A stretch of DNA of 64,000 nt, taken from contig NZ_SORE01000018.1 of the NCBI RefSeq assembly GCF_004366595.1, positions 1-64,000 on the forward strand. The letters are read 5' to 3'. The stretch is from Paraburkholderia rhizosphaerae. Lineage in GTDB: Bacteria; Pseudomonadota; Gammaproteobacteria; Burkholderiales; Burkholderiaceae. The notes below the pieces were generated by a model that saw nothing but the letters and a program-made list of their open reading frames with translations, made no database searches and had not been told where the DNA came from. Below are positions 37,725 to 45,731 of this stretch, in pieces. Numbering within the stretch: position 1 is the stretch's first letter; each line of letters starts with the position of its first letter. The position numbers were made by a program, and so were the translations under genes.

Positions 37725-39101
37725 TCAAGCCGCGTGGGCGACGCGCACCAGCTTCCGGTTGATAAACTCGCCAATGCCGAGTTCGGACAGTTCGCGCCCG
37801 AATCCCGAGTTCTTCACGCCGCCAAAAGGCAATCCCGGTGAGTCGGCAAAGCACGAATTGATGTACACCATCCCTGCATCGATCCGCGACGCAACCTGCT
37901 TCGCGTGTCCGATATCCGTGTCGAAGACAAACGCGCCGAGGCCATACTTGCTGTCATTGGCCAGCTTGATCGCGTCCTCCTCGCTATTCACGATATAGAA
38001 CGACAGCACCGGACCAAAGGCCTCCTGCTCATAAAGCGGATTGTCGCGCGTGATATTCGTGATGATCGTCGGTTCCAGATAGAACCCCGCGCGGTCGATA
38101 CGCTTGCCGCCATGAACGATCGTTGCGCCCGCAGCCTTCGCGTCCCCGATCTGCTTGAGCAACCCGTCGAGCGCGCGTTCGCTGGAAATCGGGCCGAGCG
38201 CCGAAGTCTCGTCATTGGGATCGCCTACCTTGAGCGCCGCAAACCGCAGCTTCAACGCGGCCAGCATCTTCTCGCCGCGCTCCTTGCCCACCACGATCAC
38301 GCGCTTGATGTTCACGCACCCCTGCCCCGAGTTGAACGTGCGCCCCATCACAACCTGCTCGACCGCGAGTTCGAGAGACGCGCCTTCCAGAATCAGAGCG
38401 GGATCGCTACCGCCCAGTTCGAGGATCACTTTCTTCAGATTGCGCCCGGCACGCTCGGCGACCGAAGCACCTGCTCTCTCGCTGCCGGTGAGCGCAACGC
38501 CACGCACGCGGAAATCTTCGACCAGCTTGCCGATCTGTTCGATGCTGCAAAAGAGATTGGTATAAACGCCTTCCGGCGCGCCCGCCTCATCGAACAGCCT
38601 TGCAAACGCGAGCGCACATTGCGGTACGTTTTCAGCATGCTTCATCAACACGACGTTGCCGGCGACTAGCTGTGTCGCAGCCACGCGGGCCAGCTGGTAG
38701 TACGGAAAATTCCACGGCTCGATCGCAAGAATGACGCCGATCGGCTCAGCGACCACCATTGCGCCGGGTTCTCCAGGCAACGGCTGCGGCGCGAGAAATT
38801 TCTCACCGTTGGTCGCGTAGTAGTCGAGGATATCGGCAACGAGATCGACCTCCGCATAGCTCTGGCCAATCACCTTACCCATCTCGAGCGTCGGATAGGT
38901 CGCGTATTCGTCCCGCTTCTCGCGCAGGATTTGCGCGGCGCGACCGACGATTCGCGCGCGCTCGGCCACCGGCCTGTTCTTCCAGTCTTCCTGATAGCGC
39001 TGATGAGCGGTCGCCAGCGCGGCGAAGACCTGTTCGTCGGATTGCAGCGGAAATTCCTCGACTACTTTTCCTGTAGCCGGATTGATGGTTCGAAAGCTCA
39101 T
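37725..39101 (-). CDS. NAD(P)-dependent succinate-semialdehyde-type aldehyde dehydrogenase
   Basis: A 458-residue aldehyde dehydrogenase that oxidises an aldehyde to the acid, of the GabD1-like group. The general base Glu is in VILELGGSDP and the catalytic Cys in NSGQGCVNIKR. The cofactor region is EPWNFPYYQLARVAATQLVA, and the end motif PFGGVKNSGFGRELSELGIG is typical. The start is fixed by AAGGAG. A LacI-type dyad (39165-39178) lies 64 bases upstream of the ATG, and a half-site lies further up. It sits directly downstream of the shortened AMP-ligase on the same strand, which suggests a pathway through an aldehyde and its acid or acyl intermediate. The true substrate need not be succinate semialdehyde. 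Confidence 0.93.
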   Translation of the reverse strand: MSFRTINPATGKVVEEFPLQSDEQVFAALATAHQRYQEDWKNRPVAERARIVGRAAQILREKRDEYATYPTLEMGKVIGQSYAEVDLVADILDYYATNGEKFLAPQPLPGEPGAMVVAEPIGVILAIEPWNFPYYQLARVAATQLVAGNVVLMKHAENVPQCALAFARLFDEAGAPEGVYTNLFCSIEQIGKLVEDFRVRGVALTGSERAGASVAERAGRNLKKVILELGGSDPALILEGASLELAVEQVVMGRTFNSGQGCVNIKRVIVVGKERGEKMLAALKLRFAALKVGDPNDETSALGPISSERALDGLLKQIGDAKAAGATIVHGGKRIDRAGFYLEPTIITNITRDNPLYEQEAFGPVLSFYIVNSEEDAIKLANDSKYGLGAFVFDTDIGHAKQVASRIDAGMVYINSCFADSPGLPFGGVKNSGFGRELSELGIGEFINRKLVRVAHAA

Positions 39102-39164
39102 GGTCTACTCCTTGAAAGTCAATCCATCTTTGGGTTGGGGATGATGCCATCGGTCCGGGCGTGA

Positions 39165-39178
39165 CGAAATCGATTTCG
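39165..39178. promoter_or_regulatory. LacI-type operator upstream of the aldehyde dehydrogenase
   Basis: A perfect 14-bp palindrome, CGAAATCGATTTCG, with the CG centre typical of LacI-family sites. The same half-site (NCGAAAWC) occurs at 40605-40620 and 42313-42328. Confidence 0.65.
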
Positions 39179-39231
39179 GTAGAATATTATGAGCAGTCTT
39201 GAGAATTTTCAAGGAACTGTCGGGGATTCTA

Positions 39232-39247
39232 ACGAAATCGTTTTTTC
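39232..39247. promoter_or_regulatory. Possible weaker LacI-type site
   Basis: ACGAAATCGTTTTTTC: the left half matches the dyad of the neighbouring sites and the right half is degraded. It overlaps the stop codon of the AMP-ligase gene, 55 bases from the stronger site. Confidence 0.35.
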
Positions 39248-40532
39248 ACGAATCTGGAACAATCGAAACGACGTCGCCGCGCGTGCGCAGTGGAAATTCG
39301 TGCTCCGCCGCCCCTTCCAGCAAAGGACACCATCGCACCGTGCCCTCCAGCGTCGCGAGATAGTGGAACGTGCCGTGATCGGCGACTGCCAGATCGCCGG
39401 TTCTAAACCAGCCGTCCGCCGTGAACACCGCCGACGTGGCTTTCGGGTTATGCAGATAGCCGGCCATCACGCTATAGCCGCGCAACTGCAACTCACCCTG
39501 CTGCCCATCGCGCACGATCGCACCGCTTTCCGGATCGACGATTCGAAAAGCAATCGCGGACGAGACCGGCGTGCCCCCCGGCATCGCGCGCTGCCGCAGG
39601 TTGTTCGCTGGATCGCGCATCGCTGTCATCGCGAGGCATTCGGGGGTTCCATACAACGTAGTCAGGCGCAACCGCCACGCTTCCCACGCTTGCGCGATCA
39701 CACGCGGCCCGAGGCTCGCATATTCGAGGAATGCGCCGCGGCGCCATGTGGCGAGCGAAAAAGCGCCCGTATTCAGCACCCGGTCCATCATCTTGTCCGT
39801 GCCAAAGAAATGCGTGACGCGGTGTCGTTCGATCGCCGCCGCCGCCGTGGCGTCGAAGGTCGGCATCAGCACACACGACGCTCCGGACGCGAGCGCCGCG
39901 ATGACCTGCACGAACCCCAAAACGCTACAAAGAGGGAGCGTGCACAGCACCACGTCGTCTTCCCGCATCGCATTGACTTGCCCGACGTTGCGCGCATGCG
40001 TCGCGATGCCGCCTGCGGTATGGACCGCGAGCTTCGGCGTACCGGTCGATCCAAAAGTGCTGAACGTGCACAGCAGGTCCGTGCGTTGGCCATCCCATCG
40101 CGGATACCGCCTGACTTCACTCCATTCAAACGCGTCGAACTGCGCCACTTCCACGACGTGCTGCACCGTGACGCATGCCGCCTTGATATCGGCCGCGGCT
40201 GCGATGTAGTCAAACCCGGCGAGCGTTTGCGGCACCACGAGCACGCGGGCTTTCGCGGTCTTTACCATCTGCATCGCGTCGTCCAGCGTGAGTTGCGAAC
40301 TGACGGGCACCATCAATGCCCCCAGTTGCGCGAGCGCAAAGAACAATTGCAGCCACACGCCGCCGTCCGGCAGCCACACGGCCACGATATCGCCTCGCGC
40401 AATTCCAAGCTCACGCAAAAAATAGGCGGCCCGGCGCGACGCACTTCTGAGTTCGCCGCGGGTAATCGCTCGTTCGTTGCCACGCAGCACCACCCGACGG
40501 TTGTTGCGCGACTCGAGCAGATCAAATGCCAT
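39246..40532 (-). CDS. AMP-dependent synthetase/ligase lacking the C-terminal domain
   Basis: A 428-residue adenylate-forming enzyme, about 80-130 residues shorter than normal acyl-CoA ligases. The N-domain is complete. The P-loop-like A3 motif is FSTFGSTGTPKLAVHT, A5 is TLYGTPE and A7 is GWFRTGDLAVADHG. The hinge region that should read like YLGRLEGTVRIGG-LV-PAE is present in degraded form (YLATLEGTVRWCPLLEGAAE). The gene then stops, so the mobile C-terminal domain with the A10 lysine is missing, and no remnant of it is seen in the next 150 bases. GGAGGGG precedes the ATG at 40532. Without the C-domain, adenylation would be impaired and thioester transfer should fail, unless another protein supplies it or the enzyme is non-functional. 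Confidence 0.87.
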   Translation of the reverse strand: MAFDLLESRNNRRVVLRGNERAITRGELRSASRRAAYFLRELGIARGDIVAVWLPDGGVWLQLFFALAQLGALMVPVSSQLTLDDAMQMVKTAKARVLVVPQTLAGFDYIAAAADIKAACVTVQHVVEVAQFDAFEWSEVRRYPRWDGQRTDLLCTFSTFGSTGTPKLAVHTAGGIATHARNVGQVNAMREDDVVLCTLPLCSVLGFVQVIAALASGASCVLMPTFDATAAAAIERHRVTHFFGTDKMMDRVLNTGAFSLATWRRGAFLEYASLGPRVIAQAWEAWRLRLTTLYGTPECLAMTAMRDPANNLRQRAMPGGTPVSSAIAFRIVDPESGAIVRDGQQGELQLRGYSVMAGYLHNPKATSAVFTADGWFRTGDLAVADHGTFHYLATLEGTVRWCPLLEGAAEHEFPLRTRGDVVSIVPDS

Positions 40533-40604
40533 TAAGACCCCTCCGGCGGGAACCAGCACAACGCGTCGTGGACGACGGACAAAACATGCATTTTGAGTGG
40601 TTTG

Positions 40605-40620
40605 ACGAAATCGTTTTCGT
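40605..40620. promoter_or_regulatory. LacI-type operator between the divergent ligase and regulator genes
   Basis: ACGAAATC/GTTTTCGT, with matching outer bases TTTG and TAAA, giving a near-symmetric 24-bp dyad (40601-40624). It lies 73 bases from the ligase start and 112 from the regulator start. A further right half-site (AATCGTTTTCG) is at 40706-40716, just before the regulator's start codon. Confidence 0.7.
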
Positions 40621-40731
40621 TAAACCATACCAGCGATACCCCTAACGTTCAAGCCGCATACCGCTATCTCTTTCTTAGTCTTCGACGATTGTCTAGAATT
40701 GCAACAATCGTTTTCGCCACAGAAAACACGA

Positions 40732-41790
40732 ATGAACATCCGGGAATTCGCCGCCACACTCGGGCTTTCCATCAGCACCGTCTCGAAAGCGCTGAATGGC
40801 CGGGAAGACGTCAGCGCGGCAACACGCGAGCGCGTGCTGGCAGCCGCCAGGCGGTCCGCCTTTTTCCCCGATCCGTCCGCCAGCCGTTTGCGACGGCAAT
40901 CGTCCGACACCGTCGCGTTCGTCATATCTCCGCCACAAACGTCGTTCGCTCATCCGTTCTTTCTGGACATGCTGATGGGCGTAAATGAAGCGATCGATCA
41001 CAGTCGCTATCAGCTCATCATCGCGTCCGCGCGAAGTGTGGAAACGGAACTCGATCTGATCAAGCGCCTGGTCGAGCGCCAGCGCGTCGATGCGCTGCTG
41101 TTCGGGCGAACGCGCCGGCAGGACGAACGCATTGCGTATCTGGTCGAGCGCGAGATTCCATTTGTCGCGTTCGGCAGAAGCGAGACATCTAATGCGTTCC
41201 CTTACGTCGATATCGACTCTCGCGTCGTTGGGCGCTCCGGTTGCGGACGATTCATCGCCTTGGGTCATCGCCGGATTGCGCTCGTCCATGCACCCGAGTA
41301 CCTGACATTCAGCCACCTCGAGCGTGCCGGATATGAGGAGGCATTGCGCGGCGCAGGCATCGCGATCGACCCGACCCTTTGTATCGAAACGTCGATATCC
41401 GAACCGGCCGGAGCCGACGCAGCGCGCCGGCTGCTCGAACTGCCGGACCCACCCTCGGCCATCCTCGCCGGTCATGACCTGATCGCAATGGGCGTGATGC
41501 GCGGTATCACCGAAACTGGCCGGACGCCGGGCCGGGATATCGGTGTGATTGGGAGCGACGACGATCCGATCGGACGTTATATCCAGCCTTCGCTGACCAC
41601 CTTTTCCGCCGACACGCGCCGCGCGGGCAAGCGGATGGCGGAAATGCTGCTCGAGCGGCTGGCCGGCACACCGCCGCAACAGCTTCAGGAGATCTGGGAA
41701 CCGGAATTGATCGTCCGCGCTTCGGACGGGCCTTATCGCGTTCCCGGTTCAAGCTCCGAACAGGGCAATGCAAGTCGGCGCGCGCGTTAA
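40732..41790 (+). CDS. LacI-family transcriptional regulator
   Basis: A 352-residue regulator. The N-terminal helix-turn-helix (IREFAATLGLSISTVSKALN) and hinge helix (PSASRLRRQSSDTVAF) contact DNA. The remainder is a periplasmic-binding-protein-like effector domain (HPFFLDMLMGVNEAIDHSRY, LALVHAPEYLTFSH-type segments, ending YIQPSLTTFSADTRRAGKRM). The ATG at 40732 puts the HTH at the extreme N-terminus, as usual for the family. Dyads with the central CG that LacI proteins prefer lie beside this gene, the AMP-ligase, the aldehyde dehydrogenase and the GFA-family gene, so it probably represses all of them and itself. The inducer is unknown. Confidence 0.94.
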   Translation: MNIREFAATLGLSISTVSKALNGREDVSAATRERVLAAARRSAFFPDPSASRLRRQSSDTVAFVISPPQTSFAHPFFLDMLMGVNEAIDHSRYQLIIASARSVETELDLIKRLVERQRVDALLFGRTRRQDERIAYLVEREIPFVAFGRSETSNAFPYVDIDSRVVGRSGCGRFIALGHRRIALVHAPEYLTFSHLERAGYEEALRGAGIAIDPTLCIETSISEPAGADAARRLLELPDPPSAILAGHDLIAMGVMRGITETGRTPGRDIGVIGSDDDPIGRYIQPSLTTFSADTRRAGKRMAEMLLERLAGTPPQQLQEIWEPELIVRASDGPYRVPGSSSEQGNASRRAR

Positions 41791-41813
41791 CACCACGCGC
41801 GCGTGACAACAAA

Positions 41814-42227
41814 TCACGGGCTGCGTTCGAAAAGTTGGGTACCCGGCACTCGTGCGAGCCATTTCGCCGCGCGGTCAGTGTAGATCTCCATCTGAGGTCG
41901 CAGGCCCTCCCTATACTCGATATCGAGCGTGCCCGCCTTCACGAGAACCATGCCGGGCAAGCCGGGATCCTTCGTCAGGATCGGTGAGCCGCAGTTCCCG
42001 CAGAAGTGGCGATACGACTGCTTTCCGCTGTCGCCGGTATCCACATAGAACTTCGTGTCGCCCTGTTGCACGTAGTCTGCTTCGCTGACAAACAGGTTGA
42101 ACGAAAACGCGCTTCCGCTTTGCTTCTGACAATGCGTGCAATGGCACAGCGCCGCGCCTTGCAGTTCGCCCTTCAACTCGTATCGGACTGCCCCGCACAG
42201 GCAACCGCCTTCGCGATGTTGCATCAT
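41814..42227 (-). CDS. GFA-family (CENP-V/glutathione-dependent formaldehyde-activating-like) protein
   Basis: A 137-residue zinc-binding protein. The family's cysteine clusters are all present: GGCLCGAVRY, CHCTHCQK and FCGNCGSP, which bind two structural/catalytic zinc ions. Gfa was first described as speeding formaldehyde-glutathione adduct formation, but many homologues have other or unknown functions. GGGGAA precedes a double ATG (42227/42224). A perfect LacI-type dyad lies 86 bases upstream, linking it to the aldehyde dehydrogenase cluster and suggesting a role in aldehyde handling. Confidence 0.92.
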   Translation of the reverse strand: MMQHREGGCLCGAVRYELKGELQGAALCHCTHCQKQSGSAFSFNLFVSEADYVQQGDTKFYVDTGDSGKQSYRHFCGNCGSPILTKDPGLPGMVLVKAGTLDIEYREGLRPQMEIYTDRAAKWLARVPGTQLFERSP

Positions 42228-42312
42228 TTGTTCCCCAGTTGATGAGTAGACGTAGCGCGCGCGCCACGCGGGTATCGTATTCGACGACAAAGAACTGCAG
42301 CGCAGCACTGCG

Positions 42313-42328
42313 TCGAAAACGTTTTCGA
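42313..42328. promoter_or_regulatory. LacI-type operator upstream of the GFA-family gene
   Basis: A perfect 16-bp palindrome, TCGAAAACGTTTTCGA, with CG centre. It shares the half-site NCGAAAWC with the dyads at 39165 and 40605. It lies in the divergent gap shared with a LysR gene. A loosely similar half-site (GCGAAATC) is at 42380-42387. Confidence 0.68.
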
Positions 42329-42537
42329 TCAAAGATACTAGCGCTACATCCAAAATTCAAGTGCGCCGAATGGAAATAGGCGAAATCGTTCGTCTGACTA
42401 TGGCCCCGCCCGTCTACTGTGGAAATCGTGCATCGCGCTTCAGCCGCGCTCATCCCACTGTTCTCCTGTTTCCTGCTTTAATTCCGCCTTCCCGTCCACC
42501 ATCACGAACGGCTCAAGGCCGCGTGCGCAGGTTCATC

Positions 42538-43479
42538 ATGAGCGATTCCCTACAGGCTTTATCCTGGGACGATCTACGCATCGTCAAGGCAGTTGGCGAA
42601 AGTGGCAGTCTCGTCGCGGCAGCGGCTGCACTCGGCTTGAACCATTCGACCGTTTCACGGCGGCTCGCCGTCGTCGAGCAGACGTTGGGAGCGGTGCTGT
42701 TCGACCGGCGCCGCAGCGGCTATATGACCACGGATGCGGGCGCCGACGTGATCGACCTTGCCACTCGTGTCGAGAAAGAGATTCTCAGCGTCGTCCGTCG
42801 CGTATCGCGTCATGCACAAAGCCATACAGGCGACTTGCGCATTACGACTAGCGACGCGCTTCTGCTGGACTTCCTCACACCGGTCATTGCGGACTTCCAG
42901 TCGCGCAACCCGGGCGTGCGGATTGAGATGATCGTCGGCAACAAGCCGCTCAATCTTGCGCGCGGCGAATCGGATATCGCTTTTCGCGCGACCCTGTCCG
43001 CGCCGGAAAACCTGTTCGGACGGAAACTCGCGACCATCGCGTGGGCAATCTATGGACGCAGGATCGACTACATCGGCGCAGCGCCGACCACCGACGAACT
43101 CTATCAACGCGCCTGGGTGTCGTACGGCAAGGGTCTGTCCGGCCTTAAAGCATTCTCGTTCGTCAACGACCGTGTTCATCGGGACAACATCGTCTACCGC
43201 AGCGATTCCGTGGCCGGCGTCGCATCGGCTATCTCGGCGGGCATAGGCATCGGATTTCTGCCCTGCATGCATGGCGATCTGGTCGGCAGCCTGATCCGTA
43301 TCAGCGCTGTCGAGCCAGAGGTCTACGACGAACTGTGGGTTTTGACACATCCCGACATCCGCAAATCCGGACGGGTCTATGCGTTCCTGACGCATTGCGC
43401 GCAAGCGCTCGTGCCGCATCGCGATTTTCTGGAAGGCAGGGAATTGCGCTTCGGGCATCCCATGGGAACCGATCGATAG
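42538..43479 (+). CDS. LysR-family transcriptional regulator (1)
   Basis: A 313-residue LysR regulator with N-terminal winged HTH (DDLRIVKAVGESGSLVAAAA, ALGLNHSTVSRRLAVVEQTL) and a C-terminal substrate-binding domain (TGDLRITTSDALLLDFLTPV, ISAGIGIGFLPCMHGDLVG). AGG precedes the ATG at 42538. The YcaC-like hydrolase gene follows on the same strand after a terminator, rather than divergently as is usual for LysR targets. Its target may be that hydrolase or the GFA gene on the other side. Confidence 0.93.
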   Translation: MSDSLQALSWDDLRIVKAVGESGSLVAAAAALGLNHSTVSRRLAVVEQTLGAVLFDRRRSGYMTTDAGADVIDLATRVEKEILSVVRRVSRHAQSHTGDLRITTSDALLLDFLTPVIADFQSRNPGVRIEMIVGNKPLNLARGESDIAFRATLSAPENLFGRKLATIAWAIYGRRIDYIGAAPTTDELYQRAWVSYGKGLSGLKAFSFVNDRVHRDNIVYRSDSVAGVASAISAGIGIGFLPCMHGDLVGSLIRISAVEPEVYDELWVLTHPDIRKSGRVYAFLTHCAQALVPHRDFLEGRELRFGHPMGTDR

Positions 43480-43490
43480 CCGAGCGATTC

Positions 43491-43534
43491 CGCAATTTTG
43501 CGGACTTCGTTCCGCAGAATTGCGCTCTTTTCTT
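43491..43534 (+). terminator. Rho-independent terminator of the first LysR gene
   Basis: A 14-bp stem with one G-U pair (arms at 43491-43504 and 43511-43524, loop CTTCGT) followed by CTCTTTTCTT. It begins 11 bases past the LysR stop. Confidence 0.85.
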
Positions 43535-43663
43535 ACAGGGTCGCTCACTTAGAATCGACCGCATGCCGATGACATAACGCCTCCCCCCGGTAGCGATGTC
43601 AGCGGCGATCCGGGCCATTGGCCGCATTCACGCAGTCGGATTCAACCCTACGAGGACCGCGTT

Positions 43664-44320
43664 ATGAGCATCAAAGCGATCGCTAAACCCGCCAGCTCCC
43701 TGCTTAGCCCGAACGATCACGCACTGATCCTGGTCGACCATCAGGCACAGATGGCGTTCAACACGAAGTCGATCGACATCATGAACCTTCGTGCGAATGC
43801 CGGCATCCTTGCGCATGCCGCGAAGGGCTTCAAGGTACCGACGATCATTTCGACAATTTCGAAAGATACGTTCGCCGGCCCGCTCTTCGACGAAATCACG
43901 GAAGCATTTCCGAACGCCGAAGTGACTGACCGCACGACGTCCAACGCATGGGAAGACGAGAATTTCATCGCTCGTGTGAACGCGACCGGCAAGAACCGGC
44001 TCGTAATGGCGGGCCTATGGACTTCGGTTTGCTGTAATGGTCCGGTGCTGTCGGCGCTCGAGCAAGGCTTTGAAGTCTATGTAGTCACGGACGCGTGCGG
44101 CGACTGCTCGCTCGAAGCGCATGAACGCGCGGTCGAGCGGATGATCCAGGCGGGCGCGCGCCCGATCACATCATTGACGTACCTGCTCGAACTACAGCGC
44201 GACTGGGCTCGCGCGGACACGTACGACGTGACCACCGGCGTCGCGATGCGGCTGGGCGGCACGTTTGGTATCGGCATCAACTACGTGAAGACCATGTTCG
44301 GCGCGCACGGCGCTCGCTAG
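43664..44320 (+). CDS. Isochorismatase-fold cysteine hydrolase, YcaC-like
   Basis: A 218-residue hydrolase of the isochorismatase superfamily, closest in layout to E. coli YcaC. The catalytic triad is visible as Asp in ALILVDHQAQMAF, Lys in NATGKNRLVMAG and the nucleophilic Cys in GLWTSVCCNGPVLSALEQG. YcaC-type proteins form octamers and their natural substrate is unknown. GAGG precedes the ATG. It lies between two LysR genes and is followed by a XapX-domain gene, an arrangement common in proteobacteria. Confidence 0.92.
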   Translation: MSIKAIAKPASSLLSPNDHALILVDHQAQMAFNTKSIDIMNLRANAGILAHAAKGFKVPTIISTISKDTFAGPLFDEITEAFPNAEVTDRTTSNAWEDENFIARVNATGKNRLVMAGLWTSVCCNGPVLSALEQGFEVYVVTDACGDCSLEAHERAVERMIQAGARPITSLTYLLELQRDWARADTYDVTTGVAMRLGGTFGIGINYVKTMFGAHGAR

Positions 44321-44496
44321 CGCCTGACTGATGCTCTCGCGATGGATGGAGGACAGTCCATCGCGTCACCGCGTCCGGATGAATGCAACGTGGTCGGCTA
44401 TCCGGCGCACAGGCGCTGCCGAAATCGCATCGCGAGCCAAGCGGCCCGCTTTCCGGCAGCGCCGCTCTGTTAGCGAAACATCGCGCGAAACCCAGC

Positions 44497-44766
44497 ATGA
44501 AACTTTATCTTCTGTCACTTGGCGCCGGTCTGCTGGTGGGCCTTATCTATTCGCTGTTGCACATCCGATCGCCGGCGCCGCCCGCAATCGCACTGGTCGG
44601 GCTGCTCGGCATCCTGATCGGCGAACAGGCGCTGCCGTGCGCGAAGCGCCTGTTGCATGCGAGTGCGGTTCATGCCCACAGTGAGCAGGATACGGTGCGA
44701 GCGCCCGCGGCCGGTAATGCTGATCGCCCAGTCAATGCACGCGACGACCGAAGCGCGAACCGCTGA
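44497..44766 (+). CDS. XapX-domain small membrane protein
   Basis: An 89-residue protein with a two-helix XapX/DUF1427 domain: TM1 LYLLSLGAGLLVGLIYSLLH, then the conserved RSPAPPAIALVGLLGILIGE, which forms TM2. The tail is hydrophilic and disordered. The function is unknown, but the family is repeatedly found next to isochorismatase-fold hydrolases and LysR regulators, as here. Confidence 0.85.
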   Translation: MKLYLLSLGAGLLVGLIYSLLHIRSPAPPAIALVGLLGILIGEQALPCAKRLLHASAVHAHSEQDTVRAPAAGNADRPVNARDDRSANR

Positions 44767-44803
44767 GCGACTACTACCGGCGAACCACTGAACGATGCCG
44801 CCG

Positions 44804-45709
44804 ATGCTCGATCTGAAAAATGTGCATTTTTTCGTGCAGATCGTGGACCGGGGCGGGTTCACGTCGGCAGCCGAATTGCTCGGGCAGCAGAAGTCCACGT
44901 TGAGCCACCGCATCAAAGCGCTTGAGGCGTCGCTTGGTGTCCGTTTGATCAACCGGACGTCCCGTCAGTTTGCGGTGACCGAAGTGGGTGCGCAATTCTA
45001 TCGGCACGCAATCGAATTACTGCATAACGCCGAGACCGCGGAACACGCGGTGCGCCAGCGGATCGCCGAACCCAGCGGGGTAATCCGCATGACGGCGCCG
45101 ATCGAGGTCACGCAATATCTGCTGCGCGAAGTCCTGCCTGGCTTCCTCGAGCGGCACCCAAAAGTCGCGATTCACGAACACGCGACGGAGCGATTCGTCG
45201 ACATTGTCGGCGAAGGCTTCGATCTTGCGATCAGAGGTCATATATCGACGCTGCGCGATTGCGATCTTGTGCAACGGACGATCGCCTATGTGCCATGGTG
45301 CCTGTTCGCCGGACCGTCCTATCTCGAACAGCGCGCGCCGGTCAGCCATCCGCGTGAACTCGCAAGCCATGCGTTCGTCGCCATGACCCGCCGGGGGCCA
45401 ACCCGATGGCAACTGCGCGGTCCGGGCGGTGAATTCGTCAATGTGCCAATCGAGCCGCGCTTCCAGAGCAATAATCTGCTTTCGTTAAAGGAAGCCGCTT
45501 GCGCGAATCTAGGCATAGCCGCGTTGCCAGGGTTTATGTGCCGCGACGAATTGCAGGCCGGCAAGCTGCGCCGCTTGCTGCCGGACTGGATTGCTTCCGA
45601 AGCACGTCTATCCGCGCTGATGCCGAATCGCACGGGGCTTCTTCCCGCTGTGCGGTTGCTTGTCGACTTTCTGGCGACCGAGTTGCCGAAGGTGACGTCA
45701 TTCGACTAG
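44804..45709 (+). CDS. LysR-family transcriptional regulator (2)
   Basis: A 301-residue regulator of the CrgA/YafC-like LysR branch. The HTH is NVHFFVQIVDRGGFTSAAEL with QQKSTLSHRIKALEASLGVR. The effector domain contains SGVIRMTAPIEVTQYLLREV and GEGFDLAIRGHISTLRDCDL. An ATG three codons upstream (44795) is also possible; neither has a strong ribosome site. It converges with the porin gene at 45732 and lies downstream of the XapX gene, so it could control the hydrolase-XapX pair. Confidence 0.92.
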   Translation: MLDLKNVHFFVQIVDRGGFTSAAELLGQQKSTLSHRIKALEASLGVRLINRTSRQFAVTEVGAQFYRHAIELLHNAETAEHAVRQRIAEPSGVIRMTAPIEVTQYLLREVLPGFLERHPKVAIHEHATERFVDIVGEGFDLAIRGHISTLRDCDLVQRTIAYVPWCLFAGPSYLEQRAPVSHPRELASHAFVAMTRRGPTRWQLRGPGGEFVNVPIEPRFQSNNLLSLKEAACANLGIAALPGFMCRDELQAGKLRRLLPDWIASEARLSALMPNRTGLLPAVRLLVDFLATELPKVTSFD

Positions 45710-45731
45710 CCGCCGCGCACGATGATTGCGC

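Noticed and set aside
41794..41805. Palindrome CACGCGCGCGTG between the convergent LacI and GFA genes
   Set aside because: It has no loop or T-run, so it is not a terminator, and such GC palindromes arise by chance in this DNA.
44331..44684. Alternative frame over the XapX gene
   Set aside because: The frame at 44497-44766 has two clean membrane segments and the XapX pattern; the other is Arg-rich.
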